Source: Parashewanella hymeniacidonis
Lineage (GTDB): Bacteria > Pseudomonadota > Gammaproteobacteria > Enterobacterales > Shewanellaceae
Length of the DNA: 53,077 nucleotides
Direction of reading: 5' to 3'
Assembly: GCF_016900895.1 (NCBI RefSeq)
Contig: NZ_JAFEUN010000015.1
Location: forward strand, 1 to 53,077
Program-made: the position numbers and the translations under genes
Shown: piece by piece, positions 34,580 through 47,115 of the stretch
Numbering within the stretch: position 1 is the first letter of the stretch
Layout of the letters: every line of letters begins with the position of its first letter
The notes under the pieces: model-generated
Database searches by the model: none
Told to the model about the DNA's origin: nothing
Seen by the model: only the letters and a program-made list of their open reading frames with translations

Positions 34580-35584
34580 ATGACATTGCCATCTTCAAAT
34601 CAACACATCCAATACGATTCTACGGGTACGATTGAATCGATGACTTTGACCAGCTCTCCGATGCCAACCCCTAATGACCAACAAGTATTAATTAAAGTCA
34701 AAGCAGCAGGAGTCAATGGTCCTGATATTGCTCAGCGTCAAGGTGTATACCCAGCTCCTAAAGGCGCTTCACCTATTTTAGGCCTTGAAGTTTCAGGCGA
34801 AATTGTTGCCAAAGGCAATGATGTCACTTCATTGTCTATTGGCGATAAGGTTTGTGCGCTCGTTCCTGGAGGCGGTTATGGCCACTATGCCATCGCACAT
34901 CAAGATCATTGCTTACCTATGCCAAATTCAATTGATTACTTTATAGCGGCCGCGTTACCCGAAACTTTATTTACAGTTTGGGGAAATTTATTTATCAGAG
35001 GCGGGCTTAAAAGTGGAGAAACTGTTCTCATCCATGGCGCTTCTGGAGGGCTAGGTAATACCGCAATTAAACTTGCGAAAGCATTTGGTGCACACGTCAT
35101 TGTAACGGCTGGCTCTGCAGAAAAATGCCATCATTGCAAACAACTTGGTGCTGATGACGCTTTTGATTATCACAATACAGAACTTGAATCACGACTTAAA
35201 GAGTCTGCACCTCAAGGGATCGACGTTGTATTCGATATGGCCGCAGGTGACTTTGTAAATCTGAACTTGAAGCTTTTAAAAATGGATGGTCGAATGGTTA
35301 CCGTTGCATTAAAAAGAGGTGCGAAAGCTCACGTTGATGTATTCCGACTGATGGCGAAAAGAATCGTATGGACGGGTTCCACTTTACGACCTCAATCTGA
35401 CGAAGCAAAAGCAGAGATAGCGATTCAATTAAAATCACAGGTGATACCGCTTATTGAAGCGGGAGAATTAACACCTTTTATCCATAAAATTTTTCTTTTA
35501 GAAGATGCGCCAAAAGCCCATGAATTAATAGAAAAAGGTCACCATGTCGGTAAGGTTGTTCTCGATTTAACTCATTGTCATTGA
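34580..35584 (+). CDS. NAD(P)H quinone oxidoreductase (zinc-free MDR family)
   Basis: The 334-residue protein is a medium-chain dehydrogenase/reductase of the quinone oxidoreductase (PIG3-like) group. It has the N-terminal catalytic fold with GVNGPDIAQRQGVYP (about 50-64) and the Rossmann motif VLIHGASGGLGNTAIKLAK (about 151-169). It lacks zinc ligands. It ends with VGKVVLDL, typical of the family. It is a single gene with no functional link to its neighbours. Confidence 0.9.
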   Translation: MTLPSSNQHIQYDSTGTIESMTLTSSPMPTPNDQQVLIKVKAAGVNGPDIAQRQGVYPAPKGASPILGLEVSGEIVAKGNDVTSLSIGDKVCALVPGGGYGHYAIAHQDHCLPMPNSIDYFIAAALPETLFTVWGNLFIRGGLKSGETVLIHGASGGLGNTAIKLAKAFGAHVIVTAGSAEKCHHCKQLGADDAFDYHNTELESRLKESAPQGIDVVFDMAAGDFVNLNLKLLKMDGRMVTVALKRGAKAHVDVFRLMAKRIVWTGSTLRPQSDEAKAEIAIQLKSQVIPLIEAGELTPFIHKIFLLEDAPKAHELIEKGHHVGKVVLDLTHCH

Positions 35585-35881
35585 AACGTAATCTTCCCCT
35601 TATAGATTACTCAAACTGCTGGTTTATTAAGCGAAACGTTAAAATTAAATTAACATTAAACTTAATAAAAAAAACTTGAAGCACAAAAAAAATCGGCTAA
35701 AGTCGTAAATATGATTTAGAGCGAAGTACTGATGTTATAGGCTTTGGCTCAATTATAAATCAGAATTTAATATTGAACTTTACTGGAAATTAACTGACCC
35801 AATGAAACGGGTAAGTTCTGAATTGTATATGTGATATTTCCGCTTTTGAGCTGGAAATTGAAATGAAGGGCATTGGCATAT
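35585..35881. other. Gap between the oxidoreductase and the acidic protein gene
   Basis: About 300 AT-rich bases hold no gene that I can see. A purine-rich AAGGG (35866-35870) about 12 nt before the downstream ATG is its likely ribosome site. Confidence 0.5.
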
Positions 35882-36307
35882 ATGAACAGCATGACGAAAC
35901 TAAAAGTTTGGTATGGTGAATTACGCACCTCCAGAGGAAACAGCATTGTAATTCACGATCAAGCATTACCGGAAGCGACTCCCGGAAGAATCTATTTATA
36001 CAACTCCAACCGACACGCCATTATTGAGTATGTCAAAGATATCGTTGAATCTAACCTCTATGATCTTGATGATACCAGTCTCAAACAGGCACAGAAAAAC
36101 TATGCTGCCGCATGGAAAGACGCACGTATAGAATTTCTTAATGTTCAAAAAGATCATCTAGAGCTAACTGAAGAAGTTGCTTCCATGCCAGAGAAGGCAG
36201 TGGCAAGCCCAAAGAAAACCATAGAAGAAGACTTTGTGGAAGATGAAGAGTCTGACGAAGTAGATTACGAACAAGACGAATGGAATAATGACGGATATGA
36301 AGAATAA
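35882..36307 (+). CDS. Conserved-looking small protein with an acidic tail
   Basis: I do not recognise this 141-residue protein. I start it at ATG (MNSMTKLKVWYGEL); an upstream TTG in frame lies too close to the AAGGG to be used. Residues 1-90 look folded, with mixed strands and helices (KVWYGELRTSRGNSIVIHD and RHAIIEYVKDIVESNLYDL). Residues about 105-141 are low complexity and very acidic (EDFVEDEESDEVDYEQDEW). It is cytoplasmic and soluble, with its own terminator after it. Confidence 0.7.
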   Translation: MNSMTKLKVWYGELRTSRGNSIVIHDQALPEATPGRIYLYNSNRHAIIEYVKDIVESNLYDLDDTSLKQAQKNYAAAWKDARIEFLNVQKDHLELTEEVASMPEKAVASPKKTIEEDFVEDEESDEVDYEQDEWNNDGYEE

Positions 36308-36333
36308 TTGTCATTAATCAAAAAGCGACCCAT

Positions 36334-36363
36334 AAAGTGGCACGGTATGTTGCGCCACTTTTT
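36334..36363 (+). terminator. Terminator between the acidic protein gene and galM
   Basis: AAAGTGGC (36334-36341) pairs with GCCACTTT (36354-36361), and TT follows. It lies between two convergent genes and may serve both. Confidence 0.7.
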
Positions 36364-36383
36364 ATTAAAAAAGGTAAATCACT

Positions 36384-37424
36384 TCATTCTGAACGTTGAG
36401 CATCAAATTGGTAACGACTGATATGATGATAAATCTCATCTGGCTCAGTCCACCCTTTGCCTAATAATTCTGATTGATTAGGAGAGTCAGGCAACAATTG
36501 TGGTTCTAGACACACAGCTTGATGCTGTTTTAACGATTGATTTTTCTTGCCTATCGTTCCTGCCAAAAAGTTTGATGTATACACCTGAACCCCAGGTTGA
36601 TTGGTATACAAGGTCATCGAAAGCCCAGCTTTTTGACTGACAATCTGACCGAACCGTTGTAATTCACGACCTTCATTTGGAGTCATTAAATAGCAATGGT
36701 CGACGCCTTGAGTTTGTCTCAATGCGTTATCTAACACCACATCAGACAAAACTTTAGGTTGGCGAAAATCTAATACGGTATTACAAACGCTCGCTTTCGA
36801 CGTAGGAATACTGTTTTCGTCTGTCGCTAAATACTGCTCGCAATCCGTTTGTAATTCATGCTCTAAAACAGATTTAGAGCCATCAAGGTTGAAATAACTG
36901 TGCTGGGTTAAATTAATCGGACACGCTTTATCAGTATCAGCTTGCACCTCAACAAAGAGGTTATTGCCCACAAGTCGGTAATCTAATTGTACGTGACAAT
37001 TACCTGGAAACCCCATATCACCATCAGGACTGTGCAACGTCAAACGAACCCCATCAGGTAAGCTGCCCATTTGCCAGTTTTTACGGTTAAATCCTTCACT
37101 ACCACCATGAAGACAAAGATCAGTATGATTAATATCGAGCTGATAACGCTCACCGTCTTTTGAAATAACACCGTTTGCGATTCGATTGGCAAAACGACCA
37201 GCAATAGCACCTAGATGCGCATTTTGCTCTAAGTAGCCTTGTGCAGAGTCACATCCTAAAACGATATTTTGGCGATCCCCACTTTTACCTGCTACCCATA
37301 AGCTTTTGATGATACCGCCTAGGCTCAGCACTTCCATGGCAATAATGCCATTATCAATTCTCACCCTATCGATTTCACCACCACGAGGGTCGCTCCAAGG
37401 CTCTAATACTTTAATGGTGACCAT
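36384..37424 (-). CDS. galM: Aldose 1-epimerase GalM
   Basis: The 346-residue enzyme interconverts alpha and beta anomers of galactose and related aldoses, feeding galactokinase. Family motifs are GAIAGRFANRIANG (about 74-87), LCLHGGSEGFNRKNW, NLTQHSYFNLDG with the catalytic His (about 172-183), and a late acidic CLEPQLLPDSPNQ that holds the catalytic Glu. Length is normal (about 340-350). It lies 11 bp downstream of galK. Confidence 0.95.
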   Translation of the reverse strand: MVTIKVLEPWSDPRGGEIDRVRIDNGIIAMEVLSLGGIIKSLWVAGKSGDRQNIVLGCDSAQGYLEQNAHLGAIAGRFANRIANGVISKDGERYQLDINHTDLCLHGGSEGFNRKNWQMGSLPDGVRLTLHSPDGDMGFPGNCHVQLDYRLVGNNLFVEVQADTDKACPINLTQHSYFNLDGSKSVLEHELQTDCEQYLATDENSIPTSKASVCNTVLDFRQPKVLSDVVLDNALRQTQGVDHCYLMTPNEGRELQRFGQIVSQKAGLSMTLYTNQPGVQVYTSNFLAGTIGKKNQSLKQHQAVCLEPQLLPDSPNQSELLGKGWTEPDEIYHHISRYQFDAQRSE

Positions 37425-37435
37425 AGATCTATTCC

Positions 37436-38605
37436 CTAATCATCAATGCGACAAGCACCTCTGGTCGCACTGCATAAATATACTTGTGCTTCTATGCCTG
37501 TCTTTTTGTAATATTCTTGTTCAACGGCTAATACAACATCATCGGTCAACTCATGCTCAACCAATGCCACCACACTGCCACCAAAACCGCTTCCCGTTAA
37601 ACGAACACCACCTCGGTCACCAATTTCGTTATTAATAATATCGACCAACAAATCAATCTCAGGCAGGCTGATCTCAAAATCATCTTTAAGTGAGCGATGA
37701 GAATCTGCCATTAGTTGACTTAATCTTCGAGTATTGTTCATCTCTAATGCTCGAGCAGCTTGTTGTGTTCTACGATTTTCTGAAATAACGTGTCGCGCAC
37801 GTTTATAGAGTGACTCATCTAGATTGCTTTTTTCACGCTCCAATTGGAATAACTCAACATGACGTAAGCTATCCAACCCAAAATGCTCCGCGACTTCTAG
37901 ACACTCAGACTTTCTCGTTTGATATTTATGTTGAATATCCTCAGCATATTTACCAGAGTGGACAATGATTAAACTTAATTCTTTAGGTAATGAAATAGAA
38001 TCATAATCTAAATCTAAGCAGTCAATTAATACCGCTTGTTCTTCCTCAGCTAAGGCACTGATCATATGGTCTTTAATGCCACAAGTCAGTTTCATATGGT
38101 GAAATTCCCCTCGCTGTGCCAGTTGAGCAACGGCGAGTGGTGACAAATGTAATTGGTGTAAGTCGTTAATGGCTGTACCAAAAGCAATTTCCAAAGCTGA
38201 AGACGACGAAAACCCCTGCTCAACTGGAACATCACTCACTATGGCGACGTCCATACCCGAAATTGATAACCCTGACTGAGCTAATGTTGCGGTAAACCCT
38301 TTGAGATACTGACTCCAATGACTAAGGGTGTCTGAGTCATCATTTACTTCATTTTCAAGACCAAATTGCCATTCAATAAATTCATCAGGAAAGATATCTG
38401 TTACCGCTCTAAATAAACCATCGTCACGTTTCTTGGCTGCTATAACGACATGAAAGTTTATGGCTGCAGGTAAAACAAAGCCTTCGTTATAATCAGTATG
38501 TTCCCCCATTAAATTAATACGGCCAGGTGCTTGATAACAATCGTCAGCATTAGTTCCAAAGGTTCTTATAAATAGTTTTTTTGCTCGTTGGGCCGGGCTC
38601 GACAT
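37436..38605 (-). CDS. galK: Galactokinase GalK
   Basis: The chosen product is 389 residues. I start at the ATG of MSSPAQRAKKLF, because GGAAG lies 11 nt upstream and the alignment with E. coli GalK begins here; a GTG 18 bp earlier lacks a ribosome site. Motifs are the galactokinase signature APGRINLMGEHTDYNEGF, the ATP-binding VEQGFSSSSALEIAFG, and LTGSGFGGSVVALV near the C-terminus. It phosphorylates galactose at C1. galT and galE, needed to complete the Leloir pathway, are not in this cluster. Confidence 0.95.
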   Translation of the reverse strand: MSSPAQRAKKLFIRTFGTNADDCYQAPGRINLMGEHTDYNEGFVLPAAINFHVVIAAKKRDDGLFRAVTDIFPDEFIEWQFGLENEVNDDSDTLSHWSQYLKGFTATLAQSGLSISGMDVAIVSDVPVEQGFSSSSALEIAFGTAINDLHQLHLSPLAVAQLAQRGEFHHMKLTCGIKDHMISALAEEEQAVLIDCLDLDYDSISLPKELSLIIVHSGKYAEDIQHKYQTRKSECLEVAEHFGLDSLRHVELFQLEREKSNLDESLYKRARHVISENRRTQQAARALEMNNTRRLSQLMADSHRSLKDDFEISLPEIDLLVDIINNEIGDRGGVRLTGSGFGGSVVALVEHELTDDVVLAVEQEYYKKTGIEAQVYLCSATRGACRIDD

Positions 38606-38705
38606 ATTTGATACAACTTCCACACACTTTTTTGAAGGTATCTGTGAGTTATATCACGTCTGAAATAAATTTGTAACTGAATGTTGTTTGGAAGTTTTAA
38701 CGGAA

Positions 38706-38739
38706 TAAAAAACGCTCCATACAAGGAGATAGAGCGTTT
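38706..38739 (-). terminator. Terminator or attenuator between the symporter gene and galK
   Basis: AAACGCTC (38710-38717) pairs with GAGCGTTT (38732-38739). The minus-strand product ends GCGTTTTTTATT. It would split the cluster into two transcripts, or lower galKM expression relative to the symporter. Confidence 0.75.
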
Positions 38740-38750
38740 AATGGAATTGT

Positions 38751-40211
38751 TTAAGCGTTTGTAACAGACACCTTAGTGTAAGCAGTCGACGGTGACTCAT
38801 CATCGACTTTTAAGACGGTCTTTTGCCCACCTAAAAAGCGGCTTAACATGAGCGTAAACAGGACGGTAACTAATAATGTAATCGCCATTAGGTGAATGTA
38901 ATGCAATGGACTCCAAACGAATGTGAATATCGCATAAACAGTCACACCAAAAATCAAGCCCACTTTAATTGCAGTTGCGTGAACGTTTTTAAAGGCTAAT
39001 GCACAAATAAATGCTGCCAGAACAGGCATAGAATATAAGCCATTTAATTGTTGAAGCAATGCAATGATACTGTCAGAGTTAGCAAAAACAGGGACAAGAG
39101 AAAGGGAAACGACAGTGAAAAAAAGTGCCACACGGGTTGCTATCTTTTTCACATCGGCATTAGGATTAATGTAGTTTTTGTGAATATCGCAAGTGTACAG
39201 TGCAGCCGCTGAATTTAAGCATGAATTAAACGAACTCAACACGGCACCAGCAATCACAGCAGCAAATGCCCCAGACATCCAATGAGGTAATAAATCACCA
39301 ACAAGCCTACCATAGGCAACATCACCAACATCCCCATACAGTTTTAGCGCAACAATTCCGGGTAAAACGACGATTAATGGAGTGAGTAGCTTCGCAAATA
39401 CAGCGGCATATAACCCTTTTTGTGCTTCTTCAACTGAATCTGCAGCTAACGCACGCTGAGTAATCACCATATTGGTTCCCCAATAGAAGATTTGAATGAA
39501 GATCATACCAGTAAATAGTGTATGCCAAGGAATATCAGATTTATTATCTCCAATTAGGGTCAAGTGATCGGCTGGAATACCGGAAAAATCCCAATTAATC
39601 GCATTCATAGCAAGATAAGAAACGATGGCTCCCATGATCAGCAGCCCGAACCCATTATAAGTGTCGGAAATCGCAATAGCCCTTAAACCACCAAAAATAG
39701 CATACACTGCGCCAACAACAGCAAATAAGGCTGCAATCATAATCACAGGCAACTGAACATCAAACATCGACTTCATAAACAGTGAGCCGGTATAGAGCAC
39801 AACGGGTAGCAAAATAAATGCATATCCGAGCATAAAAAATACAGAAACCATGGCACGAATGCCTTTGTCATTGTACTTTCGCTCAAGTAACTCTGTGGTC
39901 GTGGTACAGTTGTACTTGTAATAAATTGGGATGAGCCATTTGGCCAATATAATGATGCCTATAGCTGCACCGATCTCCCACCATGCAACAAGCAAGGTTT
40001 GAGCGCCATTCATTCCCACTATCTGTTCGGCACTGATATTGGTCATCACTAATGAGCCAGCAATAAACACCCAGCTTAGACCTCCACCTGCAAGAAAATA
40101 CTCTTTGCTATCACTCTTACTTCTGGGAGCATGCTTACATTTAACGTAAGTAACAATGGCAACTAAAGCTGTTAATAAAATGAAAATTGATAATTGAATC
40201 ACTGTATCCAT
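38751..40211 (-). CDS. Sodium/sugar symporter (SSS family, SglT-like)
   Basis: The 486-residue protein has about 13-14 hydrophobic helices and belongs to the sodium:solute symporter family. YFLAGGGLSWVFIAGSLVM with NISAEQIVGMNG matches the first helix pair of the glucose/galactose symporters such as vSGLT, and FGGLRAIAISDTYNG with FYWGTNMVITQRAL carries the GG-R and W-TN-Q signatures. The cluster makes galactose or lactose the probable substrate. It lies 3 bp downstream of the beta-galactosidase gene. Confidence 0.92.
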   Translation of the reverse strand: MDTVIQLSIFILLTALVAIVTYVKCKHAPRSKSDSKEYFLAGGGLSWVFIAGSLVMTNISAEQIVGMNGAQTLLVAWWEIGAAIGIIILAKWLIPIYYKYNCTTTTELLERKYNDKGIRAMVSVFFMLGYAFILLPVVLYTGSLFMKSMFDVQLPVIMIAALFAVVGAVYAIFGGLRAIAISDTYNGFGLLIMGAIVSYLAMNAINWDFSGIPADHLTLIGDNKSDIPWHTLFTGMIFIQIFYWGTNMVITQRALAADSVEEAQKGLYAAVFAKLLTPLIVVLPGIVALKLYGDVGDVAYGRLVGDLLPHWMSGAFAAVIAGAVLSSFNSCLNSAAALYTCDIHKNYINPNADVKKIATRVALFFTVVSLSLVPVFANSDSIIALLQQLNGLYSMPVLAAFICALAFKNVHATAIKVGLIFGVTVYAIFTFVWSPLHYIHLMAITLLVTVLFTLMLSRFLGGQKTVLKVDDESPSTAYTKVSVTNA

Positions 40212-40214
40212 GAT

Positions 40215-43400
<3,186 letters not shown>

Positions 43401-43414
43401 TTATGTTGTTGAAA

Positions 43415-44326
43415 TTAGTTTCGGCTCCATATAATCGTCATGAAACGATTATCTGGACTGATAGCAATTCGGTTGGCCGTTTGATGCTGCGGAGTTGGAG
43501 GAATTAAATCAGCTACTGGTGTCCAAGAAGTCTTTGAAAAGTCATTACCATTTTGCTCATATGGCCAAGCACGTAACTTGCCGTTTTCTACATTAAAAAT
43601 CCATGATAAACCACTGGCTTTCAAACCGCCCCAAGCATAGTCTTCGCTGCCTGTACCCAAACTGACCAAAGCTTGGTGTTGTTTAGAGGCTGGATTAAAA
43701 CTTTTGACAATCCGGTTACCATCCATCAACTTATGCAAATAGCTAAATGTTAGTGTATTAGGGATCACATGCAGGCTTCTTCCTACATTAGAAGCAACAA
43801 AATGGCCTTCGTTGGCACTTTCGCCTTTTGGTTCAAAATACAAACTGTAAGCGTAACGAGCCCACATTAAAGTACCCAATTCAGGGTTGGTGGCATAGTA
43901 ACCCGTTGGGATCATGCTATTGATGGCACGAGTTCGAGGTTTATTACCTTGCTGATACCACACACTTTGATGCGGAACGCCTTGCTCAACGACATATTCA
44001 AGCCCATTTTCAGTATCTGTTGGTGAAAATTCGCTTTCGTTCGGGGTATCGGTTAATTGTGTGATTTTTCCTGTGTTAATGTCGTAGCGGTAAATATCAT
44101 TGAACTGACCTTTACGATCTGAAACAAAAACAACGCTTTTACTATTACGAGTAAAGCTAGCTTGGTTATCATAACCATCACGTTCTGTAATGGATTTCCC
44201 TTTACCGATCGACCATTTTTGTTTTGCTTCGTCGAAATGTAAAGGGTAAAGTTGAATATCATAACCGCCAGCAATCGCACAATTTGAAAGCAAGCTAATT
44301 GAAAGTAAAGTCAGTAATCGTTTCAT
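43415..44326 (-). CDS. Secreted TolB-like beta-propeller (PD40) protein
   Basis: The chosen product is about 303 residues, starting at MKRLLTLLSISLLSNCAIAG, a clear signal peptide; a longer start adds 12 polar residues. Residues about 20-300 contain PD40/WD40-like blades (SVVFVSDRKGQFNDIYRYD, then ITQLTDTPNESEFSPT; IAISPDNRFMTIIWSRN at the end). Such exported propellers often sit with glycan-use genes, but no catalytic residues are evident. It is the first gene of the beta-galactosidase transcript, 26 bp upstream of lacZ, and may help bind an extracellular or periplasmic substrate. Confidence 0.75.
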   Translation of the reverse strand: MKRLLTLLSISLLSNCAIAGGYDIQLYPLHFDEAKQKWSIGKGKSITERDGYDNQASFTRNSKSVVFVSDRKGQFNDIYRYDINTGKITQLTDTPNESEFSPTDTENGLEYVVEQGVPHQSVWYQQGNKPRTRAINSMIPTGYYATNPELGTLMWARYAYSLYFEPKGESANEGHFVASNVGRSLHVIPNTLTFSYLHKLMDGNRIVKSFNPASKQHQALVSLGTGSEDYAWGGLKASGLSWIFNVENGKLRAWPYEQNGNDFSKTSWTPVADLIPPTPQHQTANRIAISPDNRFMTIIWSRN

Positions 44327-44418
44327 CTTGTTATTCTTTTTGTTAACAATTTTATTACACATTACCGAATAACTAGAAGATTGTATACAATCTTAATTAA
44401 ATTAAACTTCATCTAAAA

Positions 44419-45783
44419 TTAATGCAATAACACCAAGGTTGCTAAACCTAAGAACGCAAATAAACCAACAACATCTGTTACTGTCGTGAGTAACATTCCT
44501 CCTGCTAAAGCTGGGTCAATGTTCATCTTTTTAAGAACAATTGGGATGGCGGCTCCAGCTAAACCGGCAATGGTCAGGTTAATCAGCATGGCGCAAGCAA
44601 TTAAACTGCTTAACACAACATCGTGCTTCCAAATCCACACAGCGATGAACACCATGGTCGCCCAGAGCAGTCCATTTAAAAAACCAATGGCCAACTCTTT
44701 GGTGATTAACCAACGAGTGTTAAATTGCCCAATATGCCCCAAGGCAATACCACGAATCACCAATGCTAGGGTTTGATTACCTGCAACGCCGCCCATACTC
44801 GGTACAATAGTCATTAAAATTGCGAGCGTTGCAATATGCTCAATCGTTCCCTCAAATAAATTACTCACAGAAGCGGCTAAAAATGCAGACAACAGATTGA
44901 TAATAAGCCACAGTGAGCGTCGCACTGAACTTTTGAGTACGGGTCCGAAAGTATCTGCATCGTCTTCTAGACCCGCCATTCCCATCATCGAGTGTTCAGC
45001 ACCTTCACGGATCACATCAACCACATCATCAATGGTGATACGGCCAAGTAATTTACCGTCATCAGCAATAACAGGCGCAGAAACAAGATCATGACGTTCA
45101 AACAGTTGCGCTACGTCGGCATCATCCATCAGTACAGGAATACCTTCAATGTCGGTGTTCATCACTTCTTTCACTGATGAATTCGGGCTTGAAGTAAGTA
45201 AGCGGGATAACGAAATTGAACCTAGAAATTTATCCCGTCGATCAACAACAAATAATTGGTCTGTTGCATCAGGTAAACTACCACGACCTCTTAGATAGCG
45301 CAGGATCACATCGATATTCACATCTGGACGAATAGTGACGCTATCGGTATTCATGATACTGCCAGCCGTATCTTCGGGATAAGACAAGGCTTGTTCGATG
45401 CGCAACCTATCTTGACTGGTCATGGATTGTAAAATTTGCTGATACAGACTGTCAGGCAAGCTTCTTAGTACATATGCGAGATCGTCGGTATCCATACCTT
45501 TAGCGATAACTGCTAATCGCTCAGGAGACATCTCCATAATAAAGCTGTCTTTGAGTTCTTCACCCAGTTCATCCAGCACTTCACCTGTATGTTGCGGATC
45601 AATCAGCTGCCACAGCACTTCACGAGTTTGAGGCGGTGAAGACTCAAGCACAAGAGCAATATCTGATGGCGACATATCACACATCATTTGGCGCACATGC
45701 ACGAACATCCCGCTATTCAACGCATGGTTTAATTGAATTAAACGTTGTTCAGCTTGCTCATTATCCAACATTTCTAATGGCAT
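44419..45783 (-). CDS. mgtE: Magnesium transporter MgtE
   Basis: The 454-residue protein has the MgtE layout. An N-terminal helical domain covers about 1-130, and paired CBS domains about 135-260 (EDTAGSIMNTDSVTIRPDVN, DKLLGRITIDDVVDVIREGA-type motif). A plug helix and five membrane helices follow (about 285-453), with GGVAGNQTLALVIRG and the pore-lining PIVLKKMNIDPALAGGMLLTT. It is a Mg2+-gated channel of the inner membrane. It has a short gap to the propeller gene and no shared function with the sugar cluster. I see no M-box leader. Confidence 0.94.
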   Translation of the reverse strand: MPLEMLDNEQAEQRLIQLNHALNSGMFVHVRQMMCDMSPSDIALVLESSPPQTREVLWQLIDPQHTGEVLDELGEELKDSFIMEMSPERLAVIAKGMDTDDLAYVLRSLPDSLYQQILQSMTSQDRLRIEQALSYPEDTAGSIMNTDSVTIRPDVNIDVILRYLRGRGSLPDATDQLFVVDRRDKFLGSISLSRLLTSSPNSSVKEVMNTDIEGIPVLMDDADVAQLFERHDLVSAPVIADDGKLLGRITIDDVVDVIREGAEHSMMGMAGLEDDADTFGPVLKSSVRRSLWLIINLLSAFLAASVSNLFEGTIEHIATLAILMTIVPSMGGVAGNQTLALVIRGIALGHIGQFNTRWLITKELAIGFLNGLLWATMVFIAVWIWKHDVVLSSLIACAMLINLTIAGLAGAAIPIVLKKMNIDPALAGGMLLTTVTDVVGLFAFLGLATLVLLH

Positions 45784-45870
45784 AGCGGCTCCAACTCAAG
45801 ATGATGTATTGCAATAAGGGTAGCGGATTTAGGGATTTTTTTCAGAGGTAAGGGATCCAGATCCGAGGTA

Positions 45871-45901
45871 TATACCCATACCTGAAGATGCTCGATTTCA
45901 G
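45871..45901 (+). repeat. Unpaired terminal repeat of the TATACCCATGATACCTGAAG family
   Basis: The sequence reads TATACCCATACCTGAAGATG followed by CTCGATTTCAG. It is the same end as in the element at 48019-48285 and the palindrome at 52361-52421, but with TGA missing after TACCCA. No matching opposite end is seen downstream; repeat module B follows directly. Confidence 0.75.
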
Positions 45902-46068
45902 ATATGATTGAATAAATGACTAACAGCTCTGATGGTACATCTGATAGGCAGGACGCCTGAATGTCGTGAAGCACATGGATGTGCGAGAACGACCTGTACC
46001 CCAGAGCTTAGCTCGACGTCCTGTCTCGCCCACGCCATTTTGCATTCAATAATATCTTCAACAGCTTC
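45897..46068 (-). repeat. Interspersed repeat, module B (right copy, inverted)
   Basis: This is the inverted counterpart of 8638-8760. It is longer by about 50 bases because of an extra stretch containing TTCTCGCACATCCATGTGCT, itself a short hairpin. Confidence 0.75.
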
Positions 46069-46142
46069 GATGGGAGCATCAGCCATTAAACAGTATATCA
46101 ATCTAATAAAGTAAGAGCTTTTAGAAAAAAACTGAAACCTTG

Positions 46143-46389
46143 CAGGCTACAATGTTCCCCATGACAAAGTTGTAATTCTTCGTTGGTGAAAAATAGAGTA
46201 AGTGCAGCATGGATGCTGCACTAGGTTACGAGGTGTATGGATGCACCATCGGAAACGTTAGGTATTTTTTATCATAAGAGGAATAACGTTTAACTTTGTG
46301 GGGCGGCATGGGGGAGGATGCAAGAAGGGATTTGCTGGAGAATTACCGACATACAAAACTGTCGTTACTGCGTTTCCTCTTTGCTCGGG
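46143..46389 (-). repeat. Interspersed repeat, module A (right copy, inverted)
   Basis: This is the inverted counterpart of 8226-8455, ending in TTGCTCGGG where the left copy begins CCCGAGCAA. It carries the extra 37-bp ACCGACATACAAAACTG module that is absent from the left A copy. Confidence 0.85.
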
Positions 46390-46614
46390 TGTGGGTGGAA
46401 AGCCCGCGACGTTTTAAAGTGCGAAGCACTTTCTTAACCAACTTTTGCCCCAAAATGGTTTTGAGCCATTGCTTTCATAACTATCTTCGATAAAACAATA
46501 GATAAGATGGGAGGTGTTTTTTAAGTAATTAAGAAACATACAGTGATTAATACACAGTGGTTAACTTGCATTTACAATAATATCTGTATGACAACTGAAC
46601 ATAATTAAACTGTA

Positions 46615-46641
46615 ATGTGCCAGTTGGTTTGACTGGCACAT
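46615..46641 (-). terminator. Hairpin downstream of the cupin gene
   Basis: ATGTGCCAGT (46615-46624) pairs perfectly with ACTGGCACAT (46632-46641). The minus-strand tail is only moderately T-rich, so termination is likely but not certain. Confidence 0.5.
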
Positions 46642-46677
46642 GATAAGATAAATAACTCTATTTGGATGCTTTAGAGC

Positions 46678-47115
46678 CTAGTTTTTCGTGAAAAAAAGAT
46701 CAACGGCAATTTGATTCTTTCTTCCCTCTTTTAAATCACTGTGAGCAAGAGGTGCAATATTCGCAATCACAATAGGTTCATTTTTAGTTTCTATGCTATG
46801 TAAAAAATATGGCTTTACAGAGTATATATCTCCTTGTTTTAACTGAAGAGACTCATTAGAGCCTGAAACAATTTGATCATCTTTGACTTCTGCTAAATGT
46901 AAAATACCAGAACCTTCTACCACCATGAATATATCAATATCACCATAGGTATGGAAGTGTGGCTTTTGTTTGCGGTTTTCATCAAGTTTAAAAACTACAA
47001 AACCATACTCACCGGCTTCAGACATAACAGACTGAATTACATCTGTAGTTGTATCAGCAGCATTTGTTTGTAGCTCTACATTATAATTTTTTATGTCCAG
47101 AATTTTTGATTGCAT
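46678..47115 (-). CDS. Cupin-domain protein
   Basis: The chosen product is 145 residues from MQSKILDIKNYN, because AAGGAT lies 8 nt upstream; an upstream in-frame Met adds 31 residues that look non-coding. The two cupin motifs are visible: KPHFHTYGDIDIFMVVEGSG (metal-binding His and, atypically, Asp in place of Glu) and LKQGDIYSVKPYFLHSIE. Residues before and after are variable. Cupins of this size include dioxygenases, isomerases and sugar-binding regulators, and I cannot choose. The gene stands alone in accessory DNA. Confidence 0.8.
   Translation of the reverse strand: MQSKILDIKNYNVELQTNAADTTTDVIQSVMSEAGEYGFVVFKLDENRKQKPHFHTYGDIDIFMVVEGSGILHLAEVKDDQIVSGSNESLQLKQGDIYSVKPYFLHSIETKNEPIVIANIAPLAHSDLKEGRKNQIAVDLFFTKN

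Larger units (their letters stand above)
45784..46677. other. Gene-free repeat segment upstream of mgtE
   Basis: About 0.9 kb holds no credible gene. It contains an unpaired MITE-type end (about 45871-45901), module B (45897-46068), module A (46143-46389) and the extra ATTACCGACATACAAAACTG module (about 46340). Several frames are open only because the palindromic repeats read through on both strands. Confidence 0.7.

Noticed and set aside
45774-46114. Overlapping short open frames on both strands near 46 kb
   Set aside because: They are explained by palindromic repeat module B, which stays open on both strands.
44363-46677. A magnesium-sensing M-box or similar leader for mgtE
   Set aside because: The sequence upstream of mgtE is repeat DNA and I see none of the conserved M-box blocks.
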